Positions 62,497 to 64,000 of a stretch of 64,000 bases of DNA are shown one piece after another. Positions within the stretch are counted from its first letter, which is position 1, and each line of letters opens with the position of its first letter. The DNA comes from Prochilodus magdalenae (lineage: Eukaryota; Chordata; Actinopteri; Characiformes; Prochilodontidae), in the NCBI GenBank assembly GCA_024036415.1, contig JAMWET010000790.1:45001-109000 (forward strand). Reading direction: 5' to 3'. The translations under genes were made by a program, and so were the position numbers. The notes under the pieces are model-generated. The model worked only from the letters and a program-made list of their open reading frames with translations. It did no database searches and was not told where the DNA came from.

Positions 62497-63213
62497 AGTG
62501 TCCTGTGGGCAGTGTGCTTTGGGTGGCGTCTTGTAAGCATCGTTCTGTGAACAGCGTTCTGTGGGCAGAGTTCTATGAGCATTGTCCTTTGGGTGGCATC
62601 CTGTGAGCAGTGTCCTTTGGGTGGCGTCCTGTGGGCAGTGTCCTTTGGGTGGCGTCCTGTGGGCAGTGTCCTTTGGGTGGCGTCCTGTGGGCAGTGTCCT
62701 TTGTGTGGCATCCTGTTAGCAGTGTTCTGTGAGCAGCGTCCTGTGAGCAGCGTCCTGTGAGCAGCGTCCTGTGAGCAGCGTCCTGTGAGCAGCGTCCTGT
62801 GGGCTACGTCCTGTGGGCTACGTCCTGTGGGCAGCGTCCTTTGGGTGGCGTCCTGTGGGCTACGTCCTGTGGGCGGCATCCTGTGGGCAGTGTCCTTTGG
62901 GTGGCGTCCTGTGGGCAATGTCCTTTGTGTGGCATCCTGTTAGCAGTGTTCTGTGAGCAGCGTCCTGTGAGCAGTGTTCTGTGAGCAGTGTCCTGTGAGC
63001 AGCGTCCTGTGGGCTACGTCCTGTGGGCGGCATCCTGTGAGCAGCGTCCTTTGTGTGGCGTCCTGTTAGAAGTGTCCTGTGAGCAGCGTCCTGTGAGCAG
63101 CGTCCTGTGGGCTACGTCCTGTGGGCGGCATTGTGTGGGCAGCGTCCTGTGAGCAGCGTCCTGGGCGGCATCATGTGGGCGGCATCCTCTGGGCATCGTC
63201 CTGTGAGCAATAT
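62497..63213 (-). repeat. 15-bp CCCACAGGACRCTGC array, array 4, inverted
   Basis: Plus-strand units such as GTGGGCAGTGTCCTT and GTGAGCAGCGTCCTG are the reverse complement of arrays 1-3, 19 kb away on the other side of ALAS1. Variants GGGTGGCGTCC and GGGCTACGTCC are private to this array. Confidence 0.95.
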
Positions 63214-63270
63214 CTTGTGTGGTCCATGACGATCGTGCTGCCCTCTCCTAGGACTGACTGGTGGGCTTGT

Positions 63271-63420
63271 TTATTTATACATGCAGCAAACTGTGTCACA
63301 TGACTTCTGTGACGACCCAGGCCAAGCTCCTCCAAACCAGAGAGGGGCATAGCGGTCTGATGTGGCTGGGTCGATCTCCAGCAGGTGGACCACTGGCTCA
63401 GGCTCTTTGGACTTACGAAC
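63271..63420 (-). CDS. Weak candidate terminal exon, unrecognised
   Basis: After an acceptor (CATCCAGCAG) the minus strand reads VRKSKEPEPVVHLLEIDPAT, then DRYAPLWFGGAWPGSS, to a stop at 63271-63273. AATAAA overlaps the stop codon, too early for a normal 3' UTR. The wording may come from a long terminal repeat or other element. I do not recognise a family. Confidence 0.22.
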   Translation of the reverse strand, partial: VRKSKEPEPVVHLLEIDPATSDRYAPLWFGGAWPGSSQKSCDTVCCMYK

Positions 63421-63884
63421 CTGCTGGATGCTCAGAATGAGGCTGAGGGCTGTAATGGGATGATGCCACCACACTGTACCATATAAACTGAAAGTGTAAC
63501 AGTTCAGCGGCGCAGGGACAGACCATGTGACTGCTGTGACTGCTGAGGAATGTTTAAAGGAAGTGCCTGACCCGTCAGACAACGTCCTGCCCTCTTCAAC
63601 CAGCCAGACCAGAAAATCAGTAACCCACAGCGTACGAGACGGTGGAACCAGGTGTAGGAGATACAGCTGATCAAATAAACACCCATTAGATATCGGTGTT
63701 CATCTCACAGAGCTGATGGGCTATGAAGACGTTACTCAGGTAACGCGGACGGAGCAGTGCAGTTCAGTTACCCGGCCCCTGGGAGGCAGTGCGGTGCTCT
63801 GAGTTAGCGGGGCTAACATATACAGTGATGGACAGCTACTAAGTAAATGTAATTAGTTACAGTACTTAAGTATTTGTTTCCTAG

Positions 63885-63945
63885 CACCCATGGAAACGTC
63901 CACTTCAGGCCTGGACTACATCCGGGAGCACCTGGAGGAGGACAG
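63885..63945 (+). CDS. Weak candidate first coding exon, unrecognised
   Basis: TTTGTTTCCTAG on the plus strand could be an acceptor. ATG at 63890 has a good context (CACCCATGG) and opens METSTSGLDYIREHLEED, then a donor-like AG|GTAAAG at 63946. No further exon is in the window, so it would continue to the right. An alternative minus-strand acceptor (CTCCTCCAG) lies in the same bases. Confidence 0.25.
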
Positions 63946-64000
63946 GTAAAGCAGGGCGGGGTTAATGCAGACACTGACAGACCCTCACACATCAAAGCCT

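Overview
The window looks like nuclear DNA from a teleost fish. Two spliced vertebrate genes, both on the minus strand, can be reconstructed exon by exon. The rest is dominated by repeats typical of fish genomes: Tc1-like transposon remnants, hAT-type and MITE-like elements, L2-like LINE tails, microsatellites and many minisatellites. I see nothing bacterial, phage-like or CRISPR-like.

Region 1 to 11,156 holds the 5' part of POC1A, a WD40 centriole protein. Seven coding exons (270 codons, six of seven WD repeats) lie in phase, and the gene runs off the left edge. Its introns carry a duplicated block of about 450 bp, a hAT-like element, Tc1 debris, MITE copies and a striking AT-rich foldback palindrome of about 580 bp.

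Region 11,200 to 49,300 is a gene-poor, repeat-rich interval. It contains a very long TG microsatellite, minisatellites with units of about 14, 15, 22, 37, 39, 45, 47 and 54 bp, LINE fragments, and three kinds of Tc1-like remnant. One of these is an internally deleted form present twice with the same deletion junction. A block of about 1.5 to 1.8 kb made of a 15-bp repeat plus a unique flank is tandemly duplicated (40.6 to 44.0 kb). Two short minus-strand stretches (38,778-38,890 and 35,187-35,384) look like exons of an unrecognised gene.

Region 49,375 to about 59,250 holds the complete ALAS1 gene, the first enzyme of heme synthesis. It has ten coding exons (613 residues) plus a non-coding first exon, a TATA promoter with GC boxes, and a poly(A) signal. 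Three heme-regulatory Cys-Pro motifs and the PLP lysine are intact.

Region 59,300 to 64,000 holds repeated blocks of about 380 bp, a hAT-like fragment, a fourth array of the 15-bp family in opposite orientation, and two weak exon candidates at the right edge. The two named genes do not act in one pathway; their proximity reflects conserved vertebrate synteny. All family names rest on pattern recognition without a database search.
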